Shown piece after piece: positions 6,537 to 8,443 of a stretch of DNA of 8,443 bases (position 1 is the first letter of the stretch; every line of letters begins with the position of its first letter). A model generated the notes under the pieces. That model was not told the DNA's origin. It saw nothing but the letters and a program-made list of their open reading frames with translations, and searched no databases. The stretch is from Candidatus Melainabacteria bacterium. GTDB taxonomy: Bacteria; Cyanobacteriota; Vampirovibrionia; 2-02-FULL-35-15. The stretch covers positions 1-8,443 of the forward strand of contig JAHFBD010000089.1 of assembly GCA_023250175.1 (NCBI GenBank). Reading direction: 5' to 3'. Made by a program: the position numbers and the translations under genes.

Positions 6537-7758
6537 TCCAATTCAATAATTCGAGAGTAACATTTTCTCCCTTTGGTATAAACTCTTTCTCTATTGGAAA
6601 CCGAATTAAACAATTCGCTTTAGCAATTCCACTTAACATATGAGAGCCTTGACCAAAAGTAGGTTTTACGAATAGTACTCCATTTTGTTTTATGGCTTCA
6701 CCCCTAACAAACTCAAGCCTACCAGCTTTTTTCTTTAAGCTATCCTGCAGTTTTGCATTAACTTGTTTTGATTTTAAATTATCCTGCCCCATAAGCTTAA
6801 AAAGGGCTGGTTTAATTAACTGATGAAATGATAATAAAGCCGATACTGGATTACCAGGCAATCCAAAAACCAGTTTGCTGTTTTTATTATTTGTATAAAT
6901 ACCAAAATAATTTGGTTTAGCCGGTTTCATGGCAATTGAGGTAAATAAGGTTTGTACACCAATTTCTTCTAACACCTCTTTAATAAAATCTTTATCACCT
7001 ACAGATATACCACCTACAGTAATAACCACATCAGCTTTTGTTAATGCTTTAGATATCTGCTTTTTAATTAAAGCTCTGTCATCCTTTAAAACAATAACGT
7101 CATGCTTATCAAAGCCTAACTCACATAGTGCACTTGCAATCATATACGAATTTGATTCATAAATCTTCCCAGGTCCTAGTTTTTTCCCAGGAACAACAAG
7201 CTCGCTTCCTGTAACAATTACATTAATATAAGGTTTTCTATAACATAAAAAAGAATCATAGCCCATACTTGCAATTAGTCCAACTATCGGTGGACTAGCA
7301 CGTAAGCCTTTCTCTAAAACCTTTTGTCCTTTTGCAAACTCCTCTCCCTTTTTTCTGATATTTTCGCCAAGCCGTACAGAAGATGATACAAAAACCACTT
7401 TATCCCGCTCTTCACAATACTCTTTCATTACAACAGCTTCAACACCTTTCGGGATATAAGCACCTGTTAAGATTTTAATAGTAGAACCTTTTTTTAAAGT
7501 AATATTTGCTTTATCACCAGCATAAATAGCTCCAAGGAGATTTAATTTAGCTGGATTATCACTTGTCGCATTGTTTAAATCACTAATACAAACACCATAT
7601 CCATCAACAGCAGAATTATCAAATAAAGGCATATCAATCTTAGAAATAATTGGTTTTGCAAGAACATGACCATGTAATTTTTCTATAGGAATATGTTCTT
7701 GTGATAAAGATTTAGCTTTGGAAAGTATTACTGCTAGGGCTTTTTCATATGTAATCAT
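6529..7758 (-). CDS. moeA: Molybdopterin molybdenumtransferase MoeA
   Basis: MoeA inserts molybdate into adenylated molybdopterin, the last common step of molybdenum cofactor synthesis, in the cytoplasm. The 409-residue length is normal. Family motifs appear in order: PLFDNSAVDGYGV (44-56), LTGAYIPKGVEAVVM (97-111), GENIRKKGEE (131-140), VTGSELVVPG (182-191), GGISVGDKDF (249-258), MKPAKPNYFG (277-286), LPGNPVSALLSF (300-311) and GQGSHMLSGIAKAN (369-382). The molybdopterin-binding domain spans about 175-320, followed by the C-terminal beta domain from about 330. No key motif is broken. AAGGA (7764-7768 on the minus strand) provides a ribosome binding site before the ATG. The permease gene overlaps its 3' end. 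moaD and moaE lie divergently across the 7759-8084 gap, so the Moco pathway is split over two strands here. Confidence 0.97.
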   Translation of the reverse strand: MITYEKALAVILSKAKSLSQEHIPIEKLHGHVLAKPIISKIDMPLFDNSAVDGYGVCISDLNNATSDNPAKLNLLGAIYAGDKANITLKKGSTIKILTGAYIPKGVEAVVMKEYCEERDKVVFVSSSVRLGENIRKKGEEFAKGQKVLEKGLRASPPIVGLIASMGYDSFLCYRKPYINVIVTGSELVVPGKKLGPGKIYESNSYMIASALCELGFDKHDVIVLKDDRALIKKQISKALTKADVVITVGGISVGDKDFIKEVLEEIGVQTLFTSIAMKPAKPNYFGIYTNNKNSKLVFGLPGNPVSALLSFHQLIKPALFKLMGQDNLKSKQVNAKLQDSLKKKAGRLEFVRGEAIKQNGVLFVKPTFGQGSHMLSGIAKANCLIRFPIEKEFIPKGENVTLELLNWNG

Positions 7759-7813
7759 ATTAATCCTTTTAATTTCTCATTTTATTAGGGTATTAAAATC
7801 TTCGAGGATTCAC

Positions 7814-8021
7814 GTCATTGGAGCTCATCTCAAAACTCTGTCGAATTTATCCAGCAAAATATGCTTACACAAGCGAAATACATGCCTGGAGCGAAACGCT
7901 GGAAGCGCTAAGCGTACAAGTGGAGCATAAGGTATGGATGAGCGTAAAGTGTAAGCATATTTAAATTTGCAGAGAAAGTTATAAAAACTATTCTTAAGTT
8001 TTAAAGATAGTTTCCAATGAC
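7814..8021. repeat. Large imperfect inverted repeat in the moeA-moaD divergent gap
   Basis: This nested palindrome is about 208 bp long. The tips are GTCATTGGA (7814-7822) and TCCAATGAC (8013-8021), and the similarity continues inward past them. A perfect 14-bp pair follows: 7857-7870 with 7949-7962 (ending in CTTACAC and beginning with GTGTAAG). Between tip and core, CTCTG..AATTT pairs loosely with AAATTTGCAGAG. The centre holds CATGCCT (7881-7887) against AGGTATG (7930-7936) and short AGCG/CGCT stems. The right arm is longer because it contains its own hairpin, AAACTAT (7985-7991) with ATAGTTT (8007-8013). A six-base CTTCGA occurs outside both ends (7800-7805 and 8029-8034), a possible target duplication. 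No protein is credible inside. It may be a MITE-like element, a structured RNA or a bidirectional control region; the sequence alone does not decide. Confidence 0.6.
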
Positions 8022-8038
8022 ACATTAACTTCGATTTA

Positions 8039-8066
8039 TTGACACGCTGTTATATGCTAACATAAA
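8039..8066 (+). promoter_or_regulatory. Sigma-70-like promoter of moaD-moaE
   Basis: A perfect TTGACA -35 (8039-8044) is followed after 16 bp by CATAAA (8061-8066), which matches four of six -10 positions. It lies just outside the large inverted repeat and 18 bp before the moaD ATG, so the 5' leader would be very short, roughly ten nucleotides. No operator or Moco-type riboswitch fits in such a leader. Confidence 0.5.
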
Positions 8067-8084
8067 ACAAAATACGAGACAAAA

Positions 8085-8369
8085 ATGTCAAGCCAAGCTA
8101 CAGAACCTAAACAAACCAAGACAATAAAAATAAAAGTATTATTATTTGCAAGCCTTAAAGACTATTTAAATCAAGCTGAGATTAGTCCAGAGATTCCAGC
8201 AAACACTACAATTAAACAGTTAAGAGATCAATTATTTTCCAAAACAAATATAAAAACAGAAAAACTGCAAACTCTTTTATACGCTATTAATCACAACCAT
8301 GCTTCTCTAGATACAGTCTTAAAAGATGGAGATGAAATCGCTTTCCTACCGATGGTTTCAGGAGGATAA
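8085..8369 (+). CDS. moaD: Molybdopterin synthase sulfur-carrier subunit MoaD
   Basis: MoaD is the small ubiquitin-like subunit of molybdopterin synthase. Its C-terminal glycine is thiocarboxylated and donates sulfur to precursor Z (cPMP). The 94-residue product has a polar N-terminal extension of about 14 residues, and then the beta-grasp fold starting at IKIKVLLFASLKDYL. It has LKDGDEIAFLPMVSGG at the end, with the required free Gly-Gly terminus (93-94). The fold is complete and normal in size apart from the extension; a shorter start is not offered by a nearby ATG or good ribosome binding site. It is the first gene after the divergent gap, and moaE follows 7 bp after the stop. Confidence 0.95.
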   Translation: MSSQATEPKQTKTIKIKVLLFASLKDYLNQAEISPEIPANTTIKQLRDQLFSKTNIKTEKLQTLLYAINHNHASLDTVLKDGDEIAFLPMVSGG

Positions 8370-8376
8370 AAATAAC

Positions 8377-8443
8377 TTGATTAACATAACAGAAAAAGAA
8401 ATCCCGACAAACAAGCTTTATGCAGAATTAAATGATCTGACCT
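8377..8443 (+). CDS. moaE: Molybdopterin synthase catalytic subunit MoaE, 5' fragment
   Basis: Only the first 22 codons are present; the gene runs off the window. Translation from TTG at 8377 gives MINITEKEIPTNKLYAELND and then LT. The opening resembles MoaE N-termini, which start with an I-x-I-T-E strand and a helix before a P-x-x-GA segment. The frame offers no ATG, so TTG is the likely start. The Shine-Dalgarno GGAGG (8361-8365) is formed by the two final glycine codons of moaD, 11 bases upstream. The position directly after moaD supports the call, since the two products form one heterotetramer. The catalytic lysines lie beyond the window and cannot be checked. Confidence 0.75.
   Translation, partial: MINITEKEIPTNKLYAELNDLT

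Noticed and set aside
6929..7162. Plus-strand 77-codon frame opposite moeA
   Set aside because: It is antisense to conserved MoeA motifs and has no independent evidence.
7718..8025. Short open frames on both strands within the large inverted repeat
   Set aside because: They overlap the moeA start and the palindrome, encode no recognisable domain and have no usable start signals; the palindrome explains the sequence better.
8045..8084. Moco riboswitch upstream of moaD
   Set aside because: The leader after the likely promoter is only about ten bases, too short for the aptamer. The structured element lies upstream of that promoter.
7759..8084. CRISPR array or tRNA in the divergent gap
   Set aside because: There are no regularly spaced direct repeats, and no cloverleaf with a T-loop-like GTTCGANTC could be found.

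Overview
The window is AT-rich (roughly one third G+C) with tightly packed bacterial genes on both strands. Most ribosome binding sites are weak, and short GC-richer islands are confined to intergenic gaps. The NarL-type regulator (2976-3716) carries wording I associate with cyanobacterial LuxR/NarL regulators (MLTSHESEREILASLASGADGYCLKD; LFVTLATVKTHVRSILNKL). With the low G+C and the absence of any photosynthesis gene, this suggests a non-photosynthetic relative of the Cyanobacteria (Melainabacteria/Vampirovibrionia-like). That placement is inference from remembered motifs, not from a search.

Layout. Positions 23-2966 (+): a small four-helix membrane protein of unknown role, then a tight three-gene cluster made of a membrane-anchored RedB-like thioredoxin-fold protein with a CPC motif, a histidine kinase whose multi-pass membrane domain is unusually rich in histidines, and a stand-alone receiver protein. 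This looks like a redox- or metal-sensing phosphorelay. Positions 2976-5530 (-): a second, unrelated signalling set running towards the first, in transcription order an EF-hand protein, a soluble PAS-like/HisKA histidine kinase and a NarL-type response regulator. The two systems meet tail to tail with 9 bp between stop codons and no visible terminator.

Positions 5531-5762 are non-coding and hold the leader of the EF-hand gene, a terminator-like hairpin and a GC-richer island. Positions 5763-7758 (-): moeA followed, with an 8-nt overlap, by a TauE/SafE (TSUP) permease. Positions 7759-8084 are non-coding and carry a roughly 200-bp imperfect inverted repeat plus a sigma-70-like promoter. Positions 8085-8443 (+): moaD and the first 22 codons of moaE, cut by the window edge.

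How the genes fit together: moeA on one side of the divergent gap and moaD-moaE on the other all serve molybdenum cofactor synthesis, so the gap between them is the natural control point. The TSUP permease co-transcribed with moeA hints at export or import of a sulfur oxyanion in a cell using a molybdoenzyme, which is unproven. The most unusual biology is the RedB-like/His-rich kinase/receiver cluster and the large inverted repeat in the Moco divergent gap.
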